Shown here: positions 43,377-51,506 of the stretch, in pieces
How positions within the stretch are numbered: position 1 is the first letter of the stretch
Layout of the letters: every line of letters starts with the position of its first letter
Assembly: GCA_031538565.1 (NCBI GenBank)
Contig: JAVKLS010000061.1
Span: 1-64,000 of the forward strand
Length of the DNA: 64,000 nucleotides
Source: JASGCK01 sp031538565
GTDB taxonomy: Bacteria; Pseudomonadota; Gammaproteobacteria; Burkholderiales; Burkholderiaceae_C
Direction: 5' to 3'
Translations under genes and position numbers: made by a program
Notes under the pieces: model-generated
Databases searched by the model: none
What the model saw: only the letters and a program-made list of their open reading frames with translations
What the model was told of the DNA's origin: nothing

Positions 43377-45162
43377 CCACGCAGTGATGGTTCAGCACCA
43401 GATTGAATTAAAAGATCCGCGTACGCATCTTTTTTACGTCACGCTGAGTATTCCAAGGCCTGCGCCCAGTCAAATTTTTAGCATGGCGGTTTGGATTCCT
43501 GGCAGCTATTTAGTGCGTGAGTTTTCTAAACAGGTGCAAAATCTCGCCGCCATGCAGGACGGTCAAGCTATTGCGATTGCGCAAATCAATAAAAATACGT
43601 GGCAACTTGCAAACGCGGGTATGGCACCCCTCACCGTGAGCTATCAGGTGTACGCGTTCGATGCCTCGGTGCGCACGGCATTTTTAGATGGCACGCGTGG
43701 GTTTTTTAATGGCACATCGCTATTCATGCGCGTGCTGGGGCGCGAGCATGAGCGGCAGCAAGTCGTGATTAAAAAATCCGCGCTTGTGGCGTGTGATGAA
43801 GTGTCCAACAATTGGCGCGTAGCGACTGCTATGCCAGCCCACGCCGTGGACAGCGAGGGTTGGGGCGTTTACGAAGCTAGCAGCTATGACGAACTTGCCG
43901 ATAACCCATTTGAACTGGGGCAGTTTTGGGAGGACTGTTTTACGGTACGCGGCATCGCCCATCGCCTGATCGTTAGCGGTGCAGCGACGGCGTTTGATGG
44001 TGCGCGATTATTGGCGGATACACAGGCCATTGTGCAGTCCGATCTTGCCTTTTGGCATGGCGAAAATGACCCAGTACCGCCGTCCTTGCAGTACAAGGGC
44101 TACGTTTTTATGTTGCGCGCTGTGGACGATGGCTATGGCGGACTAGAGCATCTGAATAGCACAGCCTTGATTGCCAAGCGCAGTGATTTGCCGCGCGTGG
44201 GCGAGCCAGTCATGCCAAGCGGCTACGTGACGTTACTGGGCTTGATTAGTCACGAATACTTTCACACATGGAACGTGAAGCGCTTGCGCCCAGCACAACT
44301 TGTTCCGTATGACTACGAGCGCGAAAACTACACGCCGCTTTTATGGTTTTTTGAAGGATTTACCAGTTACTACGACGACTTACTTTTATGCCGCGCAGGG
44401 TTGATTGACGAGCAAACCTATCTTGACTTGCTTGCCAAAACCATCAACCAAGTTCAGCAAACCCCTGGACGTTTGGTGCATTCTTTGTCCAGTAGCAGTT
44501 TTGAAGCGTGGACTAAGTACTACCGAACGGACGAAAACAGCGTCAATAGCACGGTGAGTTATTACGGCAAAGGCTCGTTGGTTGCGCTGTGCTTGGATGC
44601 GCGCCTGCGCGCAAACGGCGGCAGTTTGGATCAGATGATGCGTACGCTGTGGGAGCGGTATGCGGCAAACAGCACGGGCAGCATTACCGAGGCCCATATC
44701 ATGGCAGCCATTGCCGACCCTGACACCCAGCAAGCGCTGCGTGACTGGGTGCACACAACGACCGAGCTTCCGCTATCCGAATTACTTTGCAGTATGGGTG
44801 TGGAGACGATCGCGGTGAAGGCGTCGTTGGCGCAGCAACTGGGGGTGCGTGTGAAGGCGCAAAGCGGCAACATCCAAGTGACGCACGTGCTTGCGGATAC
44901 GCTGGCGGCCAAAGCGGGTTTTGCAGCAGGCGATGAATGGTTGGCCGTGGAGGTGGATGGACAAACGTGGCGCATCAATAGTTTGGAGGATGTGCTGGTG
45001 TACGCGCCTGCTGGCAAGTCCTTCGCGGCGTGGGTTGCGCGGGACAAGAAAATACTGAGTTTCAAATTAACACTGCCAAGCCACCCGATGACAAATGCGG
45101 ACGTGCGTCTTATCATCACGAACGATATGCGCGCCAAGATGTGGCTGCGTCCCTTTCTTTAG
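43366..45162 (+). CDS. M61 glycyl aminopeptidase family protease with PDZ domain
   Basis: A 598-residue zinc metallopeptidase of family M61. The zinc site is HEYFH at 296-300 in SHEYFHTWNVKRLRP, with the third ligand Glu in LLWFFEGFTSYYDD. The N-terminal beta domain covers the first 170 residues and a PDZ domain lies near 480-560 (VRVKAQSGNIQVTHVLADTL). No signal peptide is visible, so cytoplasmic location is likely. I start at ATG 43366; ATG 43387 is an alternative. Confidence 0.92.
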   Translation: MESDHAVMVQHQIELKDPRTHLFYVTLSIPRPAPSQIFSMAVWIPGSYLVREFSKQVQNLAAMQDGQAIAIAQINKNTWQLANAGMAPLTVSYQVYAFDASVRTAFLDGTRGFFNGTSLFMRVLGREHERQQVVIKKSALVACDEVSNNWRVATAMPAHAVDSEGWGVYEASSYDELADNPFELGQFWEDCFTVRGIAHRLIVSGAATAFDGARLLADTQAIVQSDLAFWHGENDPVPPSLQYKGYVFMLRAVDDGYGGLEHLNSTALIAKRSDLPRVGEPVMPSGYVTLLGLISHEYFHTWNVKRLRPAQLVPYDYERENYTPLLWFFEGFTSYYDDLLLCRAGLIDEQTYLDLLAKTINQVQQTPGRLVHSLSSSSFEAWTKYYRTDENSVNSTVSYYGKGSLVALCLDARLRANGGSLDQMMRTLWERYAANSTGSITEAHIMAAIADPDTQQALRDWVHTTTELPLSELLCSMGVETIAVKASLAQQLGVRVKAQSGNIQVTHVLADTLAAKAGFAAGDEWLAVEVDGQTWRINSLEDVLVYAPAGKSFAAWVARDKKILSFKLTLPSHPMTNADVRLIITNDMRAKMWLRPFL

Positions 45163-45168
45163 GTGGCA

Positions 45169-45615
45169 CTAGGCGGCGGGAATGACTGTGCCTGCAATTT
45201 GGGCGCTCTTGCCGCGCATGAGTGCAATCGTTTCGCCCGTTTGGTTGGTGACGCGCATATCGTAAACGCCGTGCCGACCTGACAGCGTTTGCTCCGCGCC
45301 TTCGCAAGTCAGCACATCGTGCAAATGTGCGGGCTTTAAAAATTCGATGCTGCATCCCGCTGCTACGGCAACTTTGTTGTAGCTATTGCAGGCAAAGGCA
45401 AAAGTGGAGTCTGCCAGCGTAAAAATAAATCCGCCGTGGCAAATGCGGTGTCCGTTTAAATGCATCTCGCGCACTTGCATCTCTAGTACGGCGCGACCTG
45501 GCTCGGCGGTGACTAGGCGCATCTGCATGGTGTCCTTGGTTGCTATGTCCTGAGCCCACATGGAGGCGGCAACGACCGTGGCTAGTTGCTGAGGTTCGGT
45601 TGGTAGTTGGTTCAC
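45169..45615 (-). CDS. paaI: Hotdog thioesterase PaaI
   Basis: Acyl-CoA thioesterase of the phenylacetate pathway that recycles CoA from stalled intermediates. The 148-residue single hotdog domain contains HLNGHRICHGGFIFTLADSTFAFACN with the catalytic Asp, and GRHGVYDMRVTNQTGETIALMRG. It follows paaG by 4 bases in the same direction. The core paaABCDE oxygenase genes are not in the window. Confidence 0.92.
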   Translation of the reverse strand: MNQLPTEPQQLATVVAASMWAQDIATKDTMQMRLVTAEPGRAVLEMQVREMHLNGHRICHGGFIFTLADSTFAFACNSYNKVAVAAGCSIEFLKPAHLHDVLTCEGAEQTLSGRHGVYDMRVTNQTGETIALMRGKSAQIAGTVIPAA

Positions 45616-45619
45616 AGTT

Positions 45620-46408
45620 TTAGGCTCCCTTAAATTGCGCGGGGCGTTTTTGCAAAAATGCGCTAACGCCCTCGATATAGTCGTGCGTGCGCCCTAGTTT
45701 GGCTTGCATATCGCGCTCTAAATCTAGTTGCTCTTGGAATGTGCGGGTGGCAGCGCTGCGTAGCAAATGCCGGGTTTCTACCAGCGCCTTGGTGGGCATG
45801 GCTGCCATGCGCAAAGCGATGTCCTGCGCGGCTTGCAAGGGATTGTCCGCCACCTCCCAAATTAAGCCCCAATCTTTGGCATTGGTGGCTGACAGCTTAT
45901 CGCCCGTCATGCACAAAGCCATTGCCCGCGCCATACCCAGGCGCTCGGGTAAAAGCCACGAGCCGCCCGAATCGGGGATGAGTCCAATTTTGCTAAATGC
46001 TTGGATAAAACTTGCCGCAGGTGCGGCAATGGTGATGTCGCAGCCTAGTGCATACGACGCGCCCGCGCCTGCCGCTACGCCATTAACGGCGGCAATGGTG
46101 GGTACGCGCAACGTTTGCAGTTTGAGGGCTGTGGGGTTGAAGTAGTCGTTAATCACGGCGCGCGGATTGGCACGCTCCATCAAATGAGGGCCCTCGGAGA
46201 AATCGAACTCGTACAAATCTGCGCCTGCGCAAAAACCGCGCCCTGCACCCGTGAGCACCATGGCGCGAATATCGGTATCGGCTTCAATTCGGTCAAACGC
46301 CGCCCATAGCTCGCGGTGCATGGCTTTGGTAAAGCTGTTGAGTGCGGCAGGACGATTGAGCGTAATCACCGCTACCGTATTTTGAACTTCAAATAAAACG
46401 TCACTCAT
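45620..46408 (-). CDS. paaG: Enoyl-CoA isomerase family, PaaG-like
   Basis: Crotonase-fold protein of 262 residues; PaaG isomerises the ring epoxide of phenylacetyl-CoA to an oxepin. The oxyanion-hole segments are GRGFCAGADLYEF and AAVNGVAAGAGASYALGCDI, and GLIPDSGGSWLLPERLG carries the catalytic Asp typical of the PaaG group. PaaI directly downstream supports the assignment. Its upstream region contains a G10 tract inside an inverted repeat. Confidence 0.9.
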   Translation of the reverse strand: MSDVLFEVQNTVAVITLNRPAALNSFTKAMHRELWAAFDRIEADTDIRAMVLTGAGRGFCAGADLYEFDFSEGPHLMERANPRAVINDYFNPTALKLQTLRVPTIAAVNGVAAGAGASYALGCDITIAAPAASFIQAFSKIGLIPDSGGSWLLPERLGMARAMALCMTGDKLSATNAKDWGLIWEVADNPLQAAQDIALRMAAMPTKALVETRHLLRSAATRTFQEQLDLERDMQAKLGRTHDYIEGVSAFLQKRPAQFKGA

Positions 46409-46426
46409 ACGTGCTCCTTGGCATTT

Positions 46427-46457
46427 AATAAATTGGGGGGGGGGATCCTAATTTATT
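46427..46457. repeat. G10 tract inside an AT inverted repeat
   Basis: AATAAATT (46427-46434) and AATTTATT (46450-46457) form a perfect eight-base inverted repeat around ten G (46435-46444) and ATCCT. It lies in the 122-base region between divergent paaG and the enoyl-CoA hydratase gene. G runs of this length are prone to slippage; a length change would alter the spacing of the two arms and of any promoter elements. Confidence 0.9.
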
Positions 46458-46530
46458 TTAGGTGTTGCAAAATAGCGGGGATACAACCACGCAACACACA
46501 AATACTCATCACTCTAAAAGGAGCAACATC

Positions 46531-47310
46531 ATGACGTATCAGCACATCACCGCAAAAACAGAAGCCGAGAAAGTAGGCATCGTCACCTTAAATCGCCCCA
46601 AGCAACTCAACGCCTTAAACGGCGAGCTTATGGATGAGCTGGGAGCGGCGCTAAAGGCCTTTGATGCTGATCCCACCATCGGCTGCATGATCGTGACGGG
46701 AAGCGACAAAGCCTTTGCCGCTGGTGCCGACATTGGAGCAATGGCAAGCTGGGGTTTTTCTGATGTGTACGGTGCGGACTACATCACGCGCAACTGGGAA
46801 GCCATCCGCAGCATTCGTAAACCCGTTATTGCGGCGGTGAGTGGATTTTGCCTAGGCGGTGGCTGTGAGCTTGCCATGATGTGCGACTTCATCATCGCAG
46901 CGGATAACGCCAAATTTGGACAACCCGAAATTAAGCTGGGCATCATCCCAGGCGCGGGCGGAACGCAGCGTTTGCCCCGCGCGGTGGGTAAATCTAAAGC
47001 GATGGACTTAGTGCTAACGGGGCGCATGATGAACGCTGAAGAAGCTGAGCGCGCGGGGCTTGCTAGTCGCGTGGTTGCGCTGGATAAGCTGATGGAGGAA
47101 TCGCTGGCGGCAGCCATCATGATTTGTGATTACGGACAACTAGCAACGATGGCAGCCAAAGAGTCCGTCAATCGCGCCTTTGAAAGCGGCTTATCGGATG
47201 GCATTATGTTTGAGCGTCGTTTATTTCACGCGCTTTTTGCGACGCAAGATCAAAAAGAAGGCATGGACGCATTTGTGAACAAGCGCAAGGCGAAGTTCGT
47301 CAATGCGTAA
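46531..47310 (+). CDS. Enoyl-CoA hydratase (crotonase family)
   Basis: Hydrates 2-enoyl-CoA to 3-hydroxyacyl-CoA in fatty acid or phenylacetate beta-oxidation. The 259-residue protein has both catalytic Glu: EIKLGIIPGAGGTQRLPRAVG and the one in VSGFCLGGGCELAMMCDFII just before it, and the oxyanion loop SDKAFAAGADIGAM. ATG 46531 follows AAAGGAGC, a good ribosome site; the open frame upstream includes the G tract region and is not coding. Divergent from paaG. Could be named paaF, but housekeeping enoyl-CoA hydratases are as close. Confidence 0.9.
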   Translation: MTYQHITAKTEAEKVGIVTLNRPKQLNALNGELMDELGAALKAFDADPTIGCMIVTGSDKAFAAGADIGAMASWGFSDVYGADYITRNWEAIRSIRKPVIAAVSGFCLGGGCELAMMCDFIIAADNAKFGQPEIKLGIIPGAGGTQRLPRAVGKSKAMDLVLTGRMMNAEEAERAGLASRVVALDKLMEESLAAAIMICDYGQLATMAAKESVNRAFESGLSDGIMFERRLFHALFATQDQKEGMDAFVNKRKAKFVNA

Positions 47311-47313
47311 GCG

Positions 47314-48468
47314 CTAAATTTTTGCCAGTCGATCCAGCGCCAGCTGTAACGTCTCGTTGCGTTTGGCAAAACAAAAGCGGACGATACGCTGGTCAAAGCC
47401 GCTGCTATAAAAGGCGGACAGCGGAATAGCTGCCACGCCAATTTCGGTGGTGAGCCATTTGCAAAACTCGGCTTCAGATAAATCGGATACGCCCGAGATG
47501 TCCACGCATTGAAAGTAGCTGCCCTCGGAGGGCAAAATTTTGAATTTGGTTTTTGCGGCTAATCCTGCACGAAAAAACTCACGCTTGGCCGCGTAAAACG
47601 CGGGTAAGTTGAGGTAGGGTGCGGGGTCTGTCAGGTAGTTAGCAAGCCCGTATTGGACGGGCGTGTTGACGGTAAAGACGTTGAATTGATGAACCTTTCT
47701 AAATTCAGTCGTTAAGCTTGCGGGAGCGCAGACTGTTCCTACCTTCCAGCCTGTGACGTGGAGAGTTTTGCCAAAGCTGGAGACGATAAAGGCGCGTTCG
47801 GCAAGTCCTGCGAACCGCGCAGCGCTTTGATGGATTTGGTCATCAAAGACCATGTGCTCGTACACCTCATCGCTGATTAAAAAGATATTCGTGGGTGCAA
47901 GCAGCTCCTCAAGGCTGCGCATTTGTGCCTCTGTCCAAATGGTGGCACTGGGGTTGTGCGGACTGTTGATCAAAATAGCGCGCGTTTTAGGTGTGATGGC
48001 GCGGGCGATTGCGTCGAAATCGGGTCTAAATGTTTTGGGCTGAAGCGGCACGCGTACCACGGTGCCGCCTGCTAGTTCGATGTTGGGGATGTAGCTGTCG
48101 TAACAGGGCTCTAGCACAATGACTTCATCGCCCGATTGCACGACGGCCAAAATCGCGGTGAGGATGCCTTGCGTGGCGCCTGCGGTCACGGTGATTTCGG
48201 TCTGTGGGTCGTATCGCTTGTGATGCAGCGCCTCGATTTTGCTAGACACAACTTGCCGAAGCTGAGGGATGCCTGCCATCGGCGGATATTGATTCAGTCC
48301 TTGCTGCATGGCGGAAGTGACGGCATCCACCAATTTGGGGTCGCAATTGAAATCGGGGAATCCTTGTCCAAGATTGACAGCGTTTTTTTCCGTTGCCAGC
48401 GCCGACATCACCGTAAAAATGGTTGTGCCAACGGCGGGCAATTTAGTGTGCAGGTTTGGAGTGCTCAT
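47314..48468 (-). CDS. PLP aminotransferase, methionine aminotransferase type
   Basis: A 384-residue class I/II aminotransferase resembling YbdL/MtnE-like enzymes that transaminate methionine or its keto analogue. Features are NLGQGFPDFNCDP at the start, NSPHNPSATIWT, LISDEVYEHMVFDD and the PLP Lys in VSSFGKTLHVTGWKVG. Its start codon overlaps the stop of the CysB-like regulator by 4 bases, so the two are co-translated. Exact substrate is inferred. Confidence 0.87.
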   Translation of the reverse strand: MSTPNLHTKLPAVGTTIFTVMSALATEKNAVNLGQGFPDFNCDPKLVDAVTSAMQQGLNQYPPMAGIPQLRQVVSSKIEALHHKRYDPQTEITVTAGATQGILTAILAVVQSGDEVIVLEPCYDSYIPNIELAGGTVVRVPLQPKTFRPDFDAIARAITPKTRAILINSPHNPSATIWTEAQMRSLEELLAPTNIFLISDEVYEHMVFDDQIHQSAARFAGLAERAFIVSSFGKTLHVTGWKVGTVCAPASLTTEFRKVHQFNVFTVNTPVQYGLANYLTDPAPYLNLPAFYAAKREFFRAGLAAKTKFKILPSEGSYFQCVDISGVSDLSEAEFCKWLTTEIGVAAIPLSAFYSSGFDQRIVRFCFAKRNETLQLALDRLAKI

Positions 48469-49397
48469 GATTGGAGTGCGTGATCGATGGTGGTTTTGGT
48501 CAGTGCGGGTGCAAGTGCTTGGCTGAAGGCGTACACAAAGTTGCGCAGATAGGCTCCGCGTTTGAACGCAAGCTTAGTGACGTTTTCGCCAAACAAATGA
48601 CCTGTGGGTCGCATATGCAGAGGCTGGGGCGAGGCGGTGACATTATCAAGACTCCACGCCATTTCTGCCACGATGCCCACGCCAAGTCCTAGTGCCACAT
48701 AAGTTTTGATGACATCCGAATCAATGGCCTCTAGCACAATCTGCGGCGTGAGGTTGCTTTTGGCAAAAGCCGCGTCAATTTTGGTGCGCCCCGTAAAAGA
48801 CGGGTGATAAGTAATTAACGGCTCATCCGCCAAATCAGCCAAGCTGATATTTTTTTTATGCACCAAGCGGTGATCTGCTGGCATTACCAAGACGTGCTGC
48901 CAAACGTAGCAAGGCAGGGTGACGAGCTCGTCGTAATCCGCCAACGATTCGGTCGCAATGCCAACTTCTGCGGTTTCGTCAATTAGCATCTGCGCCACTT
49001 GATCGGGGGATCCTTGGTGCAAGCTGATATTGACCTTGGGGTAGTCTGTGCGCAGCTTAGCAATGGGATTGGGCAGCACGTAGCGAGCTTGTGTGTGCGT
49101 GGTGGCGATGCTGAGCGTTCCGCCGTCTTGCGATCGGTATTGCTCGCCAATGCGGCGCAAATTGCCAAGCGAGTGCTGAATGGTTTCAATGGCTTTAAGC
49201 ACCTCTTTACCCGGCTCGGTGACGGCTTTTAGGCGCTTGCCGTGGCGTACAAAAATTTCTATGCCCAGCTCGTTTTCAAATTCGATGATGCTTTTGGAAA
49301 TACCAGGTTGAGAGGTGTGCAGCACCTTGGCGGCCTCGGTCAAATTGAGTCCCGTTTTAGCCACGGTCTGCACGAATTTGAATTGGTGAAGGTTCAT
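48465..49397 (-). CDS. LysR-family regulator, CysB/Cbl type
   Basis: A 310-residue LysR-type regulator whose N-terminus (MNLHQFKFVQTVAKTGLNLT, then TSQPGISKSIIEFENELG) matches CysB and Cbl, regulators of sulfate and sulfonate use. The effector domain includes the CysB-like THTQARYVLPNPIAKLR motif. I start at ATG 49397; the open frame to 49874 crosses rpsP and is not real. It overlaps the aminotransferase start by 4 bases and diverges from rpsP, whose -10 box lies only 16 bases upstream of this start. CysB proper normally sits in another context, so I give no symbol. Confidence 0.9.
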   Translation of the reverse strand: MNLHQFKFVQTVAKTGLNLTEAAKVLHTSQPGISKSIIEFENELGIEIFVRHGKRLKAVTEPGKEVLKAIETIQHSLGNLRRIGEQYRSQDGGTLSIATTHTQARYVLPNPIAKLRTDYPKVNISLHQGSPDQVAQMLIDETAEVGIATESLADYDELVTLPCYVWQHVLVMPADHRLVHKKNISLADLADEPLITYHPSFTGRTKIDAAFAKSNLTPQIVLEAIDSDVIKTYVALGLGVGIVAEMAWSLDNVTASPQPLHMRPTGHLFGENVTKLAFKRGAYLRNFVYAFSQALAPALTKTTIDHALQS

Positions 49398-49412
49398 TGG
49401 AGGGTGACAAGT

Positions 49413-49430
49413 TATAATTGAAACAATTAT
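49413..49430 (+). promoter_or_regulatory. rpsP -10 element overlapped by a palindrome
   Basis: TATAAT at 49413-49418 lies 72 bases before rpsP. ATAATTG (49414-49420) and CAATTAT (49424-49430) form a perfect seven-base inverted repeat with AAA between, covering the -10. It sits in the shared region with the divergent LysR gene, so it could be an operator or a transcript hairpin. No convincing -35. Confidence 0.55.
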
Positions 49431-49490
49431 CCACCCAGAGTTAACCCGATTGCTTTTGATTGCGGACTCATTTTCCAAGGAAATCACACT

Positions 49491-49742
49491 ATGGTCGTCA
49501 TTCGACTTTCTCGCGGCGGTTCTAAAGGCCGTCCATTTTTTAACGTCATCGTTGCCAGCAAGCGCGAGCGCCGTGATGGCCGCTTTATTGAGCGCCTTGG
49601 TTTTCATAACCCTAGCGCCATTGCGACAGAAGAAGGCACGCGTATCAATGCAGAGCGCTTGGCATATTGGGTGAGCGTGGGCGCACAAGTGTCGCCCACA
49701 GTGGCACGTTTGGTTAAGCAAACGGCAGCCAAAGCAGCGTAA
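49491..49742 (+). CDS. rpsP: 30S ribosomal protein S16
   Basis: Small-subunit assembly protein. The 83 residues begin MVVIRLSRGGSKGRPFFNVIVA and contain SKRERRDGRFIERLGFHNP, standard for S16. CAAGGAAA precedes the start. rimM follows after 12 bases, but the usual trmD and rplS do not follow rimM. Confidence 0.99.
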   Translation: MVVIRLSRGGSKGRPFFNVIVASKRERRDGRFIERLGFHNPSAIATEEGTRINAERLAYWVSVGAQVSPTVARLVKQTAAKAA

Positions 49743-49754
49743 TTTGCAGATCAA

Positions 49755-50318
49755 ATGCCTTTGATGCTCGATGCGGCAACGCTGCCGCAAGATGCCATCG
49801 AGGTGGGACGTGTAGGAGACGCTTGGGGCATTAAAGGCTGGTTCAAAATCCACGCTTTTAATACTGACCCCCAAGCGTTTTTTTCATCTAAGCGCTGGTA
49901 TTTGCAAGTGCCCGAGCCGCGTGCGGGTGTGCGTATCAACTTCGATGCGTTTACGGGGACGGTGCTACTCAAAATCACAGAAGCCAAAGACCACTCGGGG
50001 GTCGTCGTAGCGACGTCTAGCGAATTGCTGGACCGCAGCGCAGTGCAGGGGCTGAAAGGTGCACGCATTTTTATTTCGCGCGCCAGTTTTCCAACCCCCA
50101 CCAAGGATGAGTTTTATTGGGTTGATTTACTGGGCCACAGCGTCATTAACCGCGAAGACGTGACGCTTGGAACAGTAGAAGACTTGCACAGCACGGGGCC
50201 AAACACCGTACTCGTCCTTGGAAAAATCATGATTCCTTTTGTGAGCGTGTACATTGATTCGGTCGATCACGCCAGCAAAACCATCCGCGTTGATTGGCAA
50301 GCGGATTACCTCGATTAA
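49755..50318 (+). CDS. rimM: Ribosome maturation factor RimM
   Basis: Helps assemble the 30S head by acting on S19. The 187-residue protein has the N-terminal RimM domain (IEVGRVGDAWGIKGWFKIHAF) and the PRC-barrel domain (DEFYWVDLLGHSVINRE, GTVEDLHSTGPNTVLVLG), ending near VDWQADYLD. A long insert after the first domain matches betaproteobacterial members. ychF follows 30 bases later in place of trmD. Confidence 0.96.
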   Translation: MPLMLDAATLPQDAIEVGRVGDAWGIKGWFKIHAFNTDPQAFFSSKRWYLQVPEPRAGVRINFDAFTGTVLLKITEAKDHSGVVVATSSELLDRSAVQGLKGARIFISRASFPTPTKDEFYWVDLLGHSVINREDVTLGTVEDLHSTGPNTVLVLGKIMIPFVSVYIDSVDHASKTIRVDWQADYLD

Positions 50319-50348
50319 CCTAACCTCTCATTTTTAAAGAAATACGCC

Positions 50349-51440
50349 ATGAGTTTGAAATGCGGCATCGTCGGCCTACCCAACGTCGGAAAATCCACGC
50401 TTTTTAATGCGCTCACCAAATCAGGCATTGCCGCTGAAAACTATCCGTTTTGCACGATTGAGCCCAACGTTGGCATTGTCGAATTACCCGATCCGCGTCT
50501 TGCACAATTGGCGCAAATCATTACGCCCGAGCGCATCGTGCCTGCGATTGTGGAGTTTGTCGATATTGCGGGCTTGGTAGCAGGTGCGAGCACAGGCGAG
50601 GGACTAGGCAATAAGTTCCTCGCGCATATCCGCGAAACGGATGCCATTGTGAACGTGGTGCGCTGCTTTGAAGACGATAACATCATCCACGTGGCAGGCA
50701 AGGTTGATCCCATTTCGGACATCGAAGTGATTAACACCGAGCTGGCGTTAGCGGATCTTGCTGTTGTGGAAAAGGCGCTGCACCGCTTTCAAAAGCTGGC
50801 GCGTGCGGGTGATAAAGAAGCCATCAAAATGGCGGCACTCTTGGAGCGTCTGTCTCCGCCGCTGAACGAGGCGACGCCCGTACGGGCGATGGGTCTTAGC
50901 CGCGACGAGCTGGCACTGCTCAAACCCCTCGCGCTCATTACTGCCAAGCCAGCCATGTTTGTGGGAAATGTCAGCGAGTCGGGGTTTGCAAATAATCCGC
51001 TACTGGACAAACTCAAAGCCTACGCAACCAAAGAAAATGCGCCTGTCGTGGCCATTTGCGCCGCTATTGAAGCCGAAATTTCCGAGCTATCTGACGACGA
51101 TAAACAAGTCTTTTTAGCGGACATGGGAATGACCGAGCCTGGGCTGGATCGCCTCATCCGCGCTGGATTTCATTTGCTTGGGCTGCAAACCTATTTCACC
51201 GCAGGCGTGAAAGAAGTGCGGGCGTGGACCATTCCAGTGGGGGCAACAGGTCCGCAAGCGGCAGGTGTGATTCACACAGATTTTGAGCGCGGGTACATTC
51301 GCGCACAAACGATTGCTTTTGACGACTTCATCACCTTTAACGGTGAACAAGGCGCAAAAGAGGCGGGTAAGATGCGTGCAGAAGGCAAGGATTACGTCGT
51401 CAAAGATGGCGATGTTTTAAACTTTTTGTTTAACGTTTAA
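50349..51440 (+). CDS. ychF: Redox-regulated ATPase YchF
   Basis: Obg-related P-loop protein that prefers ATP; in E. coli it dampens the oxidative stress response. The 363-residue length is standard. G1 is GLPNVGKSTLFNALT, G3 is DIAGLVAGAS, and the G4 position reads NVSE as in YchF/OLA1 rather than NKxD. The C-terminal TGS domain (LQTYFTAGVKEVRAWTIP, GYIRAQTIAFDDF) is complete. Usually found next to pth; here it follows rimM. Confidence 0.97.
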   Translation: MSLKCGIVGLPNVGKSTLFNALTKSGIAAENYPFCTIEPNVGIVELPDPRLAQLAQIITPERIVPAIVEFVDIAGLVAGASTGEGLGNKFLAHIRETDAIVNVVRCFEDDNIIHVAGKVDPISDIEVINTELALADLAVVEKALHRFQKLARAGDKEAIKMAALLERLSPPLNEATPVRAMGLSRDELALLKPLALITAKPAMFVGNVSESGFANNPLLDKLKAYATKENAPVVAICAAIEAEISELSDDDKQVFLADMGMTEPGLDRLIRAGFHLLGLQTYFTAGVKEVRAWTIPVGATGPQAAGVIHTDFERGYIRAQTIAFDDFITFNGEQGAKEAGKMRAEGKDYVVKDGDVLNFLFNV

Positions 51441-51506
51441 ATGTTTAGCACGCATCGACGTTTTGGCGTTTGAAGCGAAACGACTGGGTCATGAGGCGCA
51501 TTTTTT

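Noticed and set aside
45169..47310. Complete phenylacetate catabolic locus
   Set aside because: Only PaaI, a PaaG-like protein and one enoyl-CoA hydratase are present; the oxygenase and ligase genes are absent.
48465..49874. 469-residue regulator starting at 49874
   Set aside because: The upstream 159 codons cross rpsP and its promoter; homology starts at ATG 49397.
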